DNA from: Chamaelirium japonicum
Taxonomy: Eukaryota; Streptophyta; Magnoliopsida; Liliales; Melanthiaceae
Reading direction: 5' to 3'
Assembly: GCA_947650365.1 (NCBI GenBank)
Contig: OX393551.1
Span: 59,277,744-59,341,743, forward strand
DNA: 64,000 nucleotides
Shown here: piece after piece, positions 45,775-59,100 of the stretch
How positions within the stretch are numbered: the stretch's first letter is position 1
Layout: each line of letters opens with the position of its first letter
Made by a program: the position numbers and the translations under genes
Notes under the pieces: model-generated
Told to the model about the DNA's origin: nothing
Seen by the model: only the letters and a program-made list of their open reading frames with translations
Database searches by the model: none

Positions 45775-46129
45775 GTAGGTGTTAGATACCCTCACGCAAC
45801 AAAACCCGGATTGTAAGGAGAGATCCACAGCGAGTCGTATATTAAACGGGTGATGGGTGCATGCCTCCCTCACCGATGTGAGACTATCCGTTAACAGTCC
45901 CCCTCACGCGGAGCACGCGTGGCAAGGATCCTCCCACACGGAGCACGCGTGGCCAGGTACGATCGGTGGGGAGCACCCGGAGCAGAAGACGGGCCAGTTT
46001 TGATACCATGTTAGATATCCTCACACCCAAAACCCGGGTTGTAACTTGTAAGGGGAGGTCTACAGTGGGTATAATAAGCAGGTGATGAGTGCCTCCCTCA
46101 CCGATGTGGGACTATCCATTAATAATAGG
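45775..46129 (-). mobile_element. TRIM-type miniature LTR retroelement (345 bp)
   Basis: LTR-like direct repeats lie at 45780-45896 and 46009-46124 (on minus, starting TGTTAACGG/TATTAATGG and ending CTAACA). Between them only 112 bp remain. These hold the complement of a primer site TGGTATCAAAACTGG (45994-46008), beside the right LTR, and of a polypurine tract (45897-45909). Flanking pentamers GTAGG and ATAGG differ at one base. There is no coding, as expected of TRIMs. Confidence 0.82.
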
Positions 46130-46917
46130 ATTGTTTTTCCATCTGTTGAGCGGTTCGTTCCACATTGGCAATAAGAACGAAGATCGTTGTCTTTATATAT
46201 CCGTTGTGCTCTCCTCCCTCAATAAGATTTTTCCTTTGAAGCACCCGAGTGTTATCATATGATGATAAGGTTGGGCCTGATCCGAGAGCGTCTCCCGAGT
46301 GGCCCCGGCCACCACACGCGCTGATGCCTCTTTCCGACCGACTATGTGATAATCAAAACCCGAATCAAAATCACCATCAAGGAAACCAAAACATAACACT
46401 ACTACATACTTCTGCATTGCAAAATGTGTTACTAAGGCATGGTTTTCCTTAGCGTGTGGACTTCTCTGAACTCAGAGAAGATTATAAAATGTTTTGGAAC
46501 TCGAGGATCTCAGGATTCGATCCCTCCTCTTCAGCATCAGCCCTTGTTTTGTTTTTATATGAGGGGGGAGGAGGCTTCCATAGATGTGATGGGATCTGGT
46601 CCACCGTCGCGGTTGCTTACATTGGTGGCATCATGGCTTGTCTTTACTCAACTCCCATTACCAAATCAGTGCTTAATTAAATAAAGAACCAATCCCCAAA
46701 AAGAATACTAATCAGATTCCAGTCCCCGTCTCCAACATCTCAGTGCCATTCTCCTGCAACAAGAGAAGCAAGCTTGCCAATATTTTTTTAAGAGAGAGAG
46801 AGAGAGTAAAGAAAGTCTCTCGTGGATGGGAATTTGTTAAGGGTAATTTTGGCTGTCTCTTCGACGAGATGTCGAAAGGTATGTGCGGAATAAGATGACT
46901 TTTTCATATATAAGGAT
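46130..46917. other. Unassigned region
   Basis: Plus-strand frames at 46439-46684 (81 aa) and 46456-46680 (74 aa) show no recognised domain. A GA run is at 46791-46805. No gene is supported. Confidence 0.4.
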
Positions 46918-47044
46918 CGGTTTTGGATGCCTGTTTTGGGTCTGAATCGGTTCCACTTGCCAAACTGGTTTCGATATGAGATATAGAGTACACTTGGGAT
47001 CTGGTTAGAAAGGTGCTTCCCCTACACCAAAACTAGAAAAAAAC
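46918..47044. repeat. Diverged partial copy of the adjacent element's left end
   Basis: GGTTTTGGATGCCTGTTTTG and TTCCACTTGCCAAACTGGTT parallel 47064-47110 (GGTTTTGGAGGCCTAGTTTTG, TTCCGCTTGCCAAACTAGTT). It may be an older insertion of the same family. Confidence 0.65.
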
Positions 47045-49771
47045 TAAGGGTGTGTTTGGCATTGGTTTTGGAGGCCTAGTTTTGCGTCAAAACTAGTTCC
47101 GCTTGCCAAACTAGTTCTGGCATAAGATTTTAGTGCGTTTGGGATTCCATTAGAAAATTGGTTTTCCAAAACCAAAACCAGAAAATCATCAAAACCCAAA
47201 AGCAGAAATTTTTTACTTTTGGGTTCTTTTTTTGGGTTCTTAAGGCAAGAAGGCAAAACAATAATTAAAAGAAATTATTATGAATAACATATATGTTGTA
47301 AAGAGAAACTATTGTAAAGAGAAAAAATTAAAACCGGGAGGATATATTCCTATCATATTGTAGAGAGAGAAAATTATTATAATGATAATACTTTAGAGAA
47401 AATATATGATAGATATAAAATTATTATAGAGAGAGAAAATTCTAAAGAGAAGAATATAGATAGAGAGTATTAAATAACTAATTAATATATAGTGAGAGAA
47501 AATATTGAAGATAAAAATATTATAGAGAAGAAATATTATAGAGAGATAAAATATTATAGAAAAAGAAAATATTGTAGAGAGAGAAAATGTTATAGAAAGA
47601 GAATATTTTAGAGAGAAAATATTAAAGAAAGATAATATTTTAGAGAAAGAATATGTTATAGAAAGTAGTTTAGATAAAAAATATTGTAGAGAGAAAAAAC
47701 ATCGAAAGGAGAAAAATATTAATAATAGAGAGAGAAGATATTATAGAGAGAGAAAATACAATAAAAATAGAATATTTTAGAGAGAGAAAATATTATAAAA
47801 AGAGAATATTTTAAAGAGAGAAATGTTATAGAGCGGAAACTTTATAGAAATAGGATATTTTAGAAAGCAAAAATATTATAGAAAGAAAATATTTTCGAAA
47901 GACAAAATATTATAGAGAGAGAAAATATTATAGAAAGAGAATATTTTATAGAGATAAAATATTATAAAAAGAGAATATTTTAGAGAGAGAATATATTATA
48001 GAGAGAAATTTAGAAAAGAAATATTATAGAGAGAGAAAATAACATAAAGGGGAGAAAAAAATTAATTATAGAGAGAGAAGATATCATAGAGAGAGAAAAT
48101 ATTCAAGAGAGAAAATATTATAGAAAGAATATTTTAGAGAGAGAAAATAGTATACAAAGAGAATATTTTGAGAGAGAAATATTGTAGAGAGAAAAAATTC
48201 TAGAATATGATATTTTAGAAAGAAAATTTTATAGAAAGAGAATATTTTAGAGAAAGAAAATATTATAGAAAGATAATATTTTAGAGAAAGAATATGTTAT
48301 AGAGTAGTTTAGATAGAAAATATTGTAGAGAGAGAAAAAAACATAGAGATAAGAAAAATATTAAAAATAAAGAGAGAAGATATCATAGAGAGAAAAAATA
48401 TAATAGAAATAAAATATTTTAGAGAGAGAAAATATTAAAAAAAGAGAATATTTTAGAGAGAGAAATATTGTAGAGCAAAAACTTTATAGAAATAGGATAT
48501 TTTAGAGAGAGAAAATATTGTAGAAAGAGAATAGTTTAGGGAGAGAATATTTTAGAAAGAAAAAAATATTGTAGAGAGAGAAAATATTATAGAAACAAAA
48601 TATTTTATAGAGATAAAATATTATAGAAAGAGAATATTTTAGAGAGAGAATATATTATAGATAGTAAAATTTATAAAATAAATATTATAGAGAGAGAAAA
48701 TAACGTAGTGGGGAGAAAAATATTAATTATAGAGAGAGAAGGTATCATAGAGCGAGAAAATATTCAAGAGAGAAAATATGATAGAAAGAATATTTTAGTG
48801 TGAGAAAATAGTATACAAAGAGAATATTTTAGAGAGAGAAATGTTGTAGGGAGAAAATATTATAGAATATGATATTTTAGAGAGAGAAATTTATAGAAAA
48901 AGAATATTTTAGAGAGAGAAAATATTATAGAGAGAGAATATTTTAGAAAGAGAAAATATTGTAGTGAGAGAAAATAACATAAAGAGGAAAAAATATTATA
49001 CAGAGAAAATATCATAGAGAAAAAATGGAAGAGAAAAAAAATATTGTTGAAAGAGATCGAAGATATTGCAGATAGAAAAAATGTTATAGAAAGATAATAT
49101 TTTATAAAGAAAAAATATTGTAAAGAGAAAATATTGTAGAAAAATAATATTATAGAGAGAGAAAAAATATTGTACAAAAAAAATATTTTAGAGAGAGAAA
49201 ATATTGAAAAGATAATATTTTAAAGAGCAAATATTTAAAGAGAAACTGAATGAGAGAAAATATTATAGAAAGAAAATATCATAGATAGAAAAAATGGGGT
49301 AGAGAGAGGAGAAATAATATTGTAGAGAAAAAATATTAGAGAAAGTGTTATAGAGAGAATATTTTTAGAGAGAAAAAATCTTGTAGCAAGAGAATATTTT
49401 AGAGAGAGAGAATATTATAGAATGAGTATATTTTAGAGAGAAAATATTGTAGAATGAGAGTATTTTAGATAGAAAATAACGTAGTAAGAAGAGAAAATAT
49501 TATAGAGAGAAAATATCATAGAGGTAATGTTGGAGAGAAAATATTGTAGAAAGAGAAAATATCGTAGATAGAAAATATTGGAGAGAACATTTTAGAAAAA
49601 TAACTGCAAAACTAGTTTTAGGCTCAAAACTGGTTTTATTGCCAAATACTCAAATATTGATAATTCTAGAACTTGTTTTTGATAAGCTAAAACTAGTTTT
49701 GCACAAAACTAGTTCTTAGTATTCCAAAATCAAAATCTAAAATTTCAAAACCAATGCCAAACACACCCTAA
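47045..49771. mobile_element. PIF/Harbinger-like inverted-repeat element, TAA TSD, filled with a tandem array
   Basis: The body is 47048-49768. The left end GGGTGTGTTTGGCATTGG plus TTTTG is matched by its exact complement at the right end (23 bp). TAA lies on both sides (47045-47047 and 49769-49771), the target choice of PIF/Harbinger and Tourist MITEs. No transposase is present. A diverged AAACTAGTTTTG motif recurs near both ends. Almost the whole interior is a simple AT/purine repeat array. Confidence 0.78.
47270..49590 (+). repeat. ~2.3-kb AT/purine minisatellite-like array
   Basis: Roughly 16-22-bp units of the form AATATTNTAGAGAGAGAA repeat over 100 times with constant small changes (TTATAGAGAGAGAAAATAT, TTTTAGAGAGAG). 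The plus strand is almost free of C. The 105-residue minus frame at 49177-48860 is a translation of the array. Confidence 0.93.
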
Positions 49772-49924
49772 ATAAATTAGCCACGGTGGTAAATCATAGT
49801 TGAATAAACGACGAGCTTCGTAATAAACAACAATACGCGACCGTCATTGAATTGCGATTATAAGTTATATTTGTCCTAAATCACGAGAGATTAGACCTCG
49901 CCCCCGATCTCTTATTTCTTCCCA

Positions 49925-49926
<2 letters not shown>

Positions 49927-50012
<86 letters not shown>
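49927..50012 (+). repeat. (CT)n microsatellite, 86 bp
   Basis: Forty-three CT units; a shorter (CT)n lies at 50229-50246. Minus frames here are translations of it. Confidence 0.97.
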
Positions 50013-50013
<1 letters not shown>

Positions 50014-51609
50014 ACGGGCCAGTACTTGTTTTCACTGGAGTTGATCGCACCGAAGACCCTGATCGGAAAGAAGAAAGATGTTGAACACAAGTAGGTCCAC
50101 CCCCTCTCTTCTCTCCTTCTCTTTTCTTTTTCTCTCGTTTCCTTCTCTGATCCTTGTTCCCTTTCTATCAGTCAGCTGTAGTTCCTTCCCAAGGACCCGT
50201 TACCTCCGGCCAAACCCTAAATAAGGATATCTCTCTCTCTCTCTCTATAAATTATCAAAAAATATAAAATCATAATTTCTTTTTTTTTCACCTATAATCT
50301 GAAATCATTGTTAGGGTTCCCCAATAGTCCTTGCTAATTAGAGTTGTTTATAGACTCTCTTGTTAGGGTTTCACTAATGATTTGCTCATGATCCCAAACC
50401 ATATCACTTGCTAGGTTTGCAAGGCAAAAGCTGTTGAAACCATAGTCACAAAGTTCTTTGAATTTTTTGAAAAATCTCCAAATATTCACGCAATGCGGGT
50501 TGGTCAATTAAAATAGCTAGTGATTAATCATCTTTATCATCAATAATCCGAATAATCTTGAACATTTCGAATAATCTCAAAAGGTCACGAATAATTATTC
50601 AAAAACACATGAAAATTCTAAAACCTTCAACAAATCCCAAAAAATCGTGAAACTACTAAGTAATATTGTAAAAACTTCTAAATTTCTCTGATTTTTTAAA
50701 AATATCTCCCGAATATGTCCAAACTAAACCGAATTGACCCACCACCGAATTAGTGTTGAATCCAAACTTTGTTACTACGGTTGAAACCACATGGGGCATA
50801 TTGGGTTGGAAGGGTTTAACCCTTTTCTTCTATCTTTTAAGATCAATTAATTATTAAGCCTTCCTACTTCTAAAAAGAATCAAATCAACATGATAACTAG
50901 TCAATCGGACAACCCTCAAGTATCTGATCCTTGGGCATATAAATTAACGTAAAGATCGATTGGATAATGCTTGGGTCATCTAGACGTTATGTTATGCTGG
51001 ACCACCAATGTCTTCCAATTCATCATTGACTCTACCCAAATGGGTGTGGTCATATCGTCACATGCTTCAATGAACCATTTTTACTCTAAGATCGTTAAAC
51101 CCTGTATAACATAGTACTTATGGACTGACATGGTTTGTCATAGCCGATTATCAGCTTCTTCATGGAATAGCACTCAACAAATTACCTTTGAAAGTAGGTG
51201 AGAGTTTCAACAATATACATTCACATATTTAGACTAACAATAATGATCATAGGGTTAACATTTAATTAATTTTGTATCATGTCAAAAAGGAAAAATCATA
51301 ATATTGTGTTGTCAAAAAGAGAAATCTCAATATTGTGGCGTCTAACAAAAGTTAATCGAGTTGTCCGTTAATATTGGACCAATTCGACCCAATTCGTATA
51401 TGAATCGATCGATTTATCTCTAAAATAGTACGATTTAATTATGAAACATAATCATGCCCTTATTATGTTGATTCATACTTTTTATGCCCCAATCGTACCA
51501 CTATGGCCAAGCACCACATGCCATTCACACAATTAGACTAACATTAATTATCAATGGGTTAACATTTAATAATTTTGACAATTAATAATTCTATTCTTAA
51601 ATTTCACAG
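50013..51609. other. AT-rich unassigned region upstream of the TNP2 pseudogene
   Basis: A 60-bp stretch with TTAGACTAAC and GGGTTAACATTTAAT recurs at about 51229-51275 and 51533-51572. No gene was recognised. The left end of the CACTA element should lie here or further left, but no CACTA terminus was identified. Confidence 0.4.
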
Positions 51610-53938
51610 GGATGTCTTTAATTCCTCTAAACAAAGCATGGATGAAGGCATCGAAGTTGACAGTCGAGTATTTAGACGGTGTTACAAAATTTATCACCTT
51701 TGCAAAAGAAAGTTCGAGTGGTATTAATTAGTATGCATGTCCGTGTACGAAATATCGAAGTGGAAATGACAAAAAGACTATAGAAATTGTTAGCAAACAT
51801 TTAATCATTAATGGTGTAGAGTTTGTAGACAAGTCGTACAAGATATGATTCTTACACGGAGAGGCATTGCCAAGTGTATCTACTGATAATGCTAATATTT
51901 TGGGTATTCCTTATAAAGGTGATGATCAAAAGAATGAATATCCGAGGATGGTTGATTTAGTGAAGGACAGGTTTCGACATATTGAACCAGATGATGTGGA
52001 TGCTTGCATGGATGAGATATCTCACGATGTTCATTATGGCGAAGAATAGAATAAACCAACAGAGTGAGAGAGCAAGCACCAATATTTGATAAATGATGCT
52101 AGACAGTCCTTATATCTCTCTTGTCGATCAGAGCATATAAAGTTGTCGGGGATAATCGAGCTAATGAGTTTGAAAACATGACACTAGTAGTTCGACACTA
52201 GCTTCGCAGAGTTATTAGAAACTCTTAAGAAGATATTGCTAGCTAAGAATACTTTATCAGAGACAACATATATTGCTAAGAAGATGATAAACTCTCTAGG
52301 CATGAGTTATGAGGTGATTACGCTGCCCCAACGTTTGCATCCTTTATTGGGCACAATATGAATACCTTCAGAGTTGTCCTATATGCATGTCGTGTTAGCA
52401 GATGAAATTCTGAGTATCTTGTTAAGAAAAGAGGTAGCTGTGTACCGGTAAAAGTATTATGGTACTTTTCATTAGCACCAAGGTTGCAGAGGTTGTACAA
52501 CATTTCTTGGATTGTGAAAAGCATCTCATGGCATGTCAGATCAGTTATCTATGATAAGTTCATATGTCATCTAGTATATCCTTTTGTATGGAAACATGTA
52601 AACTTAAAGTTGCCTGATTTTTCTAGCAAGTCACAAAATATTCATCTGGGTCTTGCTACGGATGGCTTCAATCCATTTAGAAATATGAGTTGTTAGTATA
52701 GTTATTAGTCTGTTATGATTGTGTCATATAATCTTCTGTCATCATTATACATGAGGAATGAGTTTACGATGTTATTATTATTGATTCCTAGAAAAAATAT
52801 TCAAAGGTAAAATATTGATGCCTACTTACAGTATTTGGTCGCAGAATTAAAAACTTTATAGTCGATAGGAAGCATCACCTATGATTCTCATAGTAAGATT
52901 ATGTTTAATATGAAAGTTATTCTGTTGTGAGCTATACATGACTTCAAAGCATACGGGTATCTTATGGGTTACAGGACCGGAGAAAGTATGCATGTCCTAT
53001 ATGTAGTGAAGGTACAGACTTATTATGGCTATCACATGGAAGAAAGATTGAATACATGGGGCACATAAGGTTCTACCATCGAAATATACCTTTAGAAGTC
53101 AGAAGTCATAATTTAATAAAGGAGGAACAAATAAGAGCTTCTCGTCATTTGAGTGCCATGGAAGTATCGAAGAAGATTAAGAATATTCAAAGATCGAGTA
53201 GAAAAGTAACTTTAAGAAAGAGAAGAAGTGATCAAAAGGATATTAAAGGCTCTATTGTAAGGTCGAAGAGATCACTTTTATTTGATTTACTGTATTAGAA
53301 GGATCCATTCATCCATCACAATTTGGATATGATGTATATTGAGAAAAATATGATTGAGAATCTCATCAACACAATTATGAACACAAAAGACAAGATGAAT
53401 GGTGGAGTTCAAGCTCGTAGAGAGACCATCAAGTACTATAAAAATAAAGAGAAATATTAGGCCGGTAGATAGTGATGGGAGATTATTCTTACCAAAGACT
53501 CCTTTTGCACTATCTTGCTCGTCGAAAGAACTGTTATGTAAGACAAAGTCTTCCCTAAATTTGTCGATCGGATACATCTCTAACTATACAAATCATATTA
53601 GTATAGAAGATCTTCAACTAAAGAATCTTATTTCACACAATTATCACATACCACTATAGCAGGTGATGTTAAATAATACTTTATGCAGTCAAAAGCTACT
53701 GTGTGCTGCTATCTGCCAAGATTCATTGTTATTCAACATCATATGCTTTAAGGTTACTAACCGAAATGATCTTATACTAATGAAGAACTATACAGTTGAA
53801 GCGTTGTGTATATTTGAGAAATATTTTTTGCCTTTATTCTTCATTGTGATGATACATCTTGTTGTGCATCTGGCGGAAGAGGCACTCATGTACGGACTAG
53901 TAAGATATCAATGGATGTACTTACTCGAGCGATGAGTT
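51610..53938 (+). pseudogene. CACTA (En/Spm) TNP2-type transposase pseudogene
   Basis: The order matches TNP2/TnpD proteins. The N-terminal transposase-associated region (51640-51870) has VEYLDGVTKFITFA, CPC and LHGE. The TNP2 core starts near 52290. LGLATDGFNPF lies at about 52645-52680, then the MRNEF...LLLIP segment (about 52750-52790), and a YLMGYRTGES stretch near 52960-52990. HNLDMMYIEKNMIEN is at about 53318-53365, and the C-terminal VRYQWMYLLER at 53903-53935. At least ten stops and several frameshifts intervene. The downstream part usual for the family is cut off by a MITE fragment and the copia LTR. Inactive. Confidence 0.82.
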
Positions 53939-53950
53939 AAATCTCTTTTA

Positions 53951-54035
53951 ATATTTTCTAGGGTAAATTATACTTTACCCCCTTAAAGTTTAGCTCAAAA
54001 ATACTTAACCCCCATATAGTATATTTTCTAGGGTA
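53951..54035. repeat. MITE-like fragment between 15-bp direct repeats
   Basis: ATATTTTCTAGGGTA occurs at 53951-53965 and 54021-54035. Between them is sequence (TTAAAGTTTAGCTCAAAAAT and ACTTAACCCCC) related to the MITE at 38809-39066. Confidence 0.65.
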
Positions 54036-56138
54036 GAGGCTCGCAGACGATTTGGCGGTTGAAAGACCATTCATGGTGTATGTTACATGATTTAAATTTT
54101 CATCGAAACTAATCTACATGTGCATGCATGTGTGTGCACGTGAATCGAACATCCTAACGGCAATCTAGTGTAATATTATCTAGCATGTATGTAAATTAAA
54201 TAACTCGCTAGATCTACATGTTAGAATGTTCATACCTTCGTGCGGATCTTTTAACCGTGAAGAATTGTCTTTTTTGTCGATGGAGATGGAATATCGTCCA
54301 CGAAGAAGCTGATGGTATGCTGGGAGATGATGCCTTCTTGTTTACCCGATCTTGCACGATGCACGGTACGTCGCTCTTGGATCTCTGAGTGCCTCCGAAG
54401 AACAACCCTTCTCCTTCTACGAAACTCCATACGAGGAAGACGAAGTCACAAGCGAGGAAGTAGGGAGAGATAGGAGAGAGAACTAGGAAGATTAGAGAGA
54501 GGGGGGTTCGGTTTTGGAGCACTCATGCTCGACTCCCTCATGCTCCTTTTATACGGCTGGCCTACCCCCTTGGATAAGACTCCAAAGGGATATATTCATC
54601 CCCCAAAAATCTCCCCAAAAATCTCCCTTTATCTCTCCCTCTATTTATCCGTTTTCCCCACTTTTAGGGCTTGTTTTGACCAATTCAAAATCCCTACTCT
54701 ATCCCTATGGTTGGCCCTATTACTAGGGGATTCTCATCCCCCAAATATATATGGCCGGTCCTAGCATGGTTTCCCACTGCTAGGGTCGGCCACAAGAGGT
54801 TTGCTAGAGTGAGTTTTTACCAAAACGCCCTGATACCTCAATTTGATCATTTCTAGTGTGCGAGACCTAGCGACCATTCCTTAAGTGATCTTTATCAGTT
54901 ACTTCACTATTAACTGAGGCCACCGGAGGGTGCCCCTAGTAAAGTCAACTAGTCAACTCGCAATATGTCCTGGTGCATCGTACCTATGCAGCGAAGTTCA
55001 CTTATGGCTAGGGATAACTACTTGCGCCTCTGTACTAGTCTCGGGCTTACCCCTTAGTACTCGCATGTAGTTACGCATCTACCGTGCTCTAGTGGCAAGC
55101 ACACACAGAGCGTAGACTTCTTTCTTCCTCTTACTGCTCACTATATTCCGAGGATATGGTTTAAGAACCGTACATAATGTGGATAAGGTGGAACCATCAG
55201 GGACTAGGGTTCATGGCTTCCAACTCAAGCTTAATCGACACACTACCTGAGTGTACCATCGATCCTCTGAGCTCGAGTTAACCTATGTGACCACCCAGAG
55301 TGCGACACATGCTGCACTCCAATTCACCCGGACTTACTATGTTCTCCGTCATACCCCTGCTCTCTACTTAGTAGTGGTAAACCCGTTGTCCCTCCACTTG
55401 ATGCCATAATGCACTTTGAGCGGTTGAGAATACCGTCAGACTCAAATGCTCATATGACTTGGTTCCTTCAAGGTTGACCTATACATCGTACCTTTGATTA
55501 CCCTGTCGAGTAATCGAACCCGATCAATAGTCAAACTGATGACCACCAGGCTTGGGTTTGGTACAGTGTAAGACAAAACAAGGAATACACCTCCCGATAG
55601 GGGTGCGGATGGCCTGCAGGAGTGACACACTGGTGCAACGCCAGCCGGGTAATCCAGTACACCGTGCTTTTGGAGTATTGTATATGGATCCTCACATATT
55701 GGTGTGCCAAAGCATCACGCAACTGGTTAATCCATCAGACATGGTTCCTCAAGGTTTAGGACTGTTTTACCCTAAGCAGAACACGGTTTAGTGTACCAGT
55801 GTCTGTTCTCTGATCTGTACACCGTATTAGTTCCATTCGGCCACAGACACTGTGCTTGGTGATGACCATGGTGAAGACTTCCTATAAACTGTCATCCCCA
55901 ACAGCTTATCATGATGAGGCGACCAACCTGATCATTGTTGTGAACTTATTTAGATTATATGGGACCAATCCACTCAGTCTTCTACTCAGTGGACTACCAT
56001 ATAACCATGGCTCTCTGTTCTTAAAAGAACACATAACTACGTTACGCACCTATATGCATCTCATATAATAACTCTCAATCTTTATTTATTAGATCAAAGC
56101 TTAAAGTTTTACAAGCTTAGAACACATCAATCCTAACA
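54031..56138 (-). repeat. 3' LTR of copia element 3
   Basis: On minus it starts TGTTAGGATTGATGTG after AAAGTGGGAGAT and follows the LTRs at 22799 and 30391 throughout, with more divergence near its end. Confidence 0.87.
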
Positions 56139-56152
56139 ATCTCCCACTTTGT

Positions 56153-59100
56153 CTAGCGAAGCAAAATGGTTTTCACTCTCATCGCGTCCATATGTCGCTC
56201 GAATGCCTTGATAGGTATTGCCTTGGTGAAAGGATCAGCAACTTTATTTGTAGATGCAATTTGTGTCACTACTACTCGCCCTTGTTTTTGAAACTGCCGA
56301 ATCAAGTAAAATTTACGCTCAATGTGCTTTCCTTTCTGGTGATGTCTTGGCTCCTTGGCTTGTGCTACCGCCCTACTATTGCCATAGTAAAGCACAATAG
56401 GTAGCTGGGCCTCTGGTACACACCCCAAATTCGTAAGAAATTTCTTAAGCCATATTGCCTCTTTAGCCACACTGCAATGTACTCAGCCTCTGTGGTAGAG
56501 TCCACGATGCATTTTTGCTTCACACTCTACTAACTAACCGCTGCTCCTCCTGACATAAACACAAATCCTGATGTCGATTTTCTGGATTCTAAATTTGATA
56601 TAATGTTAAAATCTGTATATCCAATTAGTGTTAGTTTTGTTGCAGTGTAAACCAACTCATAGTCCCTTGTTCTACGAAGGTACTTGAGTATACACTTCAC
56701 AGTTGTCCAGTGATCTAGACCCGGATTTGACTGAAACCGACCTATCATGCCTACTTCGAAACAGATATCTGGCCTTGTACAATACATAGCATACATTACA
56801 CTACCTACTACCGAAGCATAAGGTATCTTCTACATATCTGCTCTCTCATTAGGTATCTTAGGACATTGATCCTTAGACAGTTTTACACCATATCTAAATG
56901 ATATAAAACCCTTCTTGGAGTTTTGCATGTCAAACCTAGCCATAACTTTATCTATATACGCGACCTGTGACAGCGAGAGAATCATATTCTGACAATCTCG
57001 TGTTACCTTGATCCCGAAAACATAACTCGCTTTACCTAGGTCTTTCGTATCGAACTGTGTTGACAACCAGACCTTTACCATTGATAATATTTCAACATCA
57101 TTCCCAATGAGCAGAATATCGTCTACATAAAGTATCAAATATACCACTGTAGTCTTATCACTCCTCTTGTATACACATGGTTCATCCTCGTTTTGAGTAA
57201 ATCCATATGACTGGATTGCCTGATCAAAACGAATGTTCCAACTTCTAGATGCTTGCTTTAGTCTATAAATGGACTTCTGTAACTTGCAAACTAGATGCAC
57301 CTGACCCTCTAATTCAAAACCTGGTGGCTGCATCATATATATGTCTTCTTCTAAATCTCCATTAAGGAATACTGTCTTGACATCCATTTGCCAGATCTCC
57401 CAGTTATAATGGGCTGCAATGGATAGGAGGATCCAAATAGACTTTATCATAGCTACCAGCGAGAAGGCTTCATCAAAGTCGATTCCTTCTTTCTGGGTAT
57501 AACCCTTGGCAACTAATTTAGCTTTATAAGTCTCAATGGAGCCATCGAATCCTCTCTTCTTTTTATACACTCACTTACAACCAATAGGTTTAATATTAGA
57601 TTATGGTGTAGCAAGAGTCCAGACAACGTTATGGGACATTGATGTAATTTCTACCTCCATTGCCTTTTGCCAGTTAGAGCCGTCAGAAGCTCCCACTGCC
57701 TCATCGTAGCTCAGTGAATCATCCTCCTGACCCTCTGGATCAACCAATAAGGTTTTTCTATAGTATCTATCAGGAGCTCTGATGTTTCTTCCACTATGAC
57801 GAGGTAGTGGTGGTGCTGTCGGATGAATATGTTCTACAGTATCTGGTATATTAGTATCAGCTCCCACTATGCTTTTGGATGCGCTCTCTATACTAGTACC
57901 CAGCAGTTTATATAGAACCACCTTACTAGTAGGCTTATGGTCCATAATATAATATTATTCTAGAAAAATAGCATTTGTAGAAACGATTACCTTCTTTTCC
58001 TCAGGATCATAAAATAGTCCACTTTTAGTCTCTTTGGGATACCCTATAAACAGACATGCTTTAGACTTCGGCTCCATCTTATCCCTCTTGTCTATCTGCA
58101 CATGTGCTGGACATTCCCATATTCTGAAATGTTATAGTATTGGCTTTTGCCTTGACCACAGTTCTCTAGAGGTCTGAGGCACTAATTTAGACAAAACGTG
58201 GTTCAGAATATATATTGCTGTCTATAATGCGTATCGTCAAAAGGTTATTGGTAAATAGGCATAACTCATCATGCTGCGAACCATGTCTAGCAAGGTTCGA
58301 TTCCTTCTCTCAGAAACTCCATTCTGTTGTGGGGTACCTAGAGCAGTTAACTTGGATGTTATCCCATGCTCCACCAAATACCCAAGGAACTTGTCAGATA
58401 GGTACTCACCTCCTCGATCAGATCGAAAGGTTTTTATATATTAACCTGTCTACTTTTCTACTTCAGCCCTGAACTCTTTAAACATGTAAAAGGATTCTGA
58501 CTTCCGATGCATCAGGTAAATATAACCATATCTTGAGTAATCATCAGTAAAAGTGATGAAGTACTCATGGCCTCATATCGCTTTGACGCTCATGGGTCCA
58601 TATACATCTGAATGGATTAACTCCAATACCTCAGTAGCTCTTATTCTTTTGCCTTTAAAGGCCCTCTTGGTTATCTTGCCTTTCAGATAGGATTCATAAG
58701 TGGAAAGGATCTCCGTAGGATCTGTTTCCAGAAGCTTGGCCTTCACCATCCTATTGATCCTGTCTAACCCAATATGCACAAGTCGTAAGTGCCACAATTA
58801 GGTTAAATTTTCCGAAGGTTTCTTACGCTTAGATGAATTAACATTAAATGCTAAAGGTATTATGTTATCTTTTTCAAAATTAGGACTGACAATATAGAGA
58901 TTATTCTGGATTATTCCTCTTATTATAAAAGTTCTATTCAGCTTAAACGATACACCTGAAGCATCAAAATAAACTGAATAACCTTTATTAACTAAAGAGG
59001 AAATAGAAATCAAATTACGTCTCAAGGACGCTACATAAAAACATCTCTAAGAGTCAGTCTTATGATTCGAAAAACTAAGAATAACATCACCAATAGCTTC

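Noticed and set aside
48860-49177. 105-residue Phe/Ser/Tyr-rich minus-strand protein
   Set aside because: It is a translation of the AATATT/GAGAGA array.
54214-54522. 102-residue minus-strand frame at the copia LTR
   Set aside because: It lies wholly within the 3' LTR and is not preserved in the LTRs of the sister copies.
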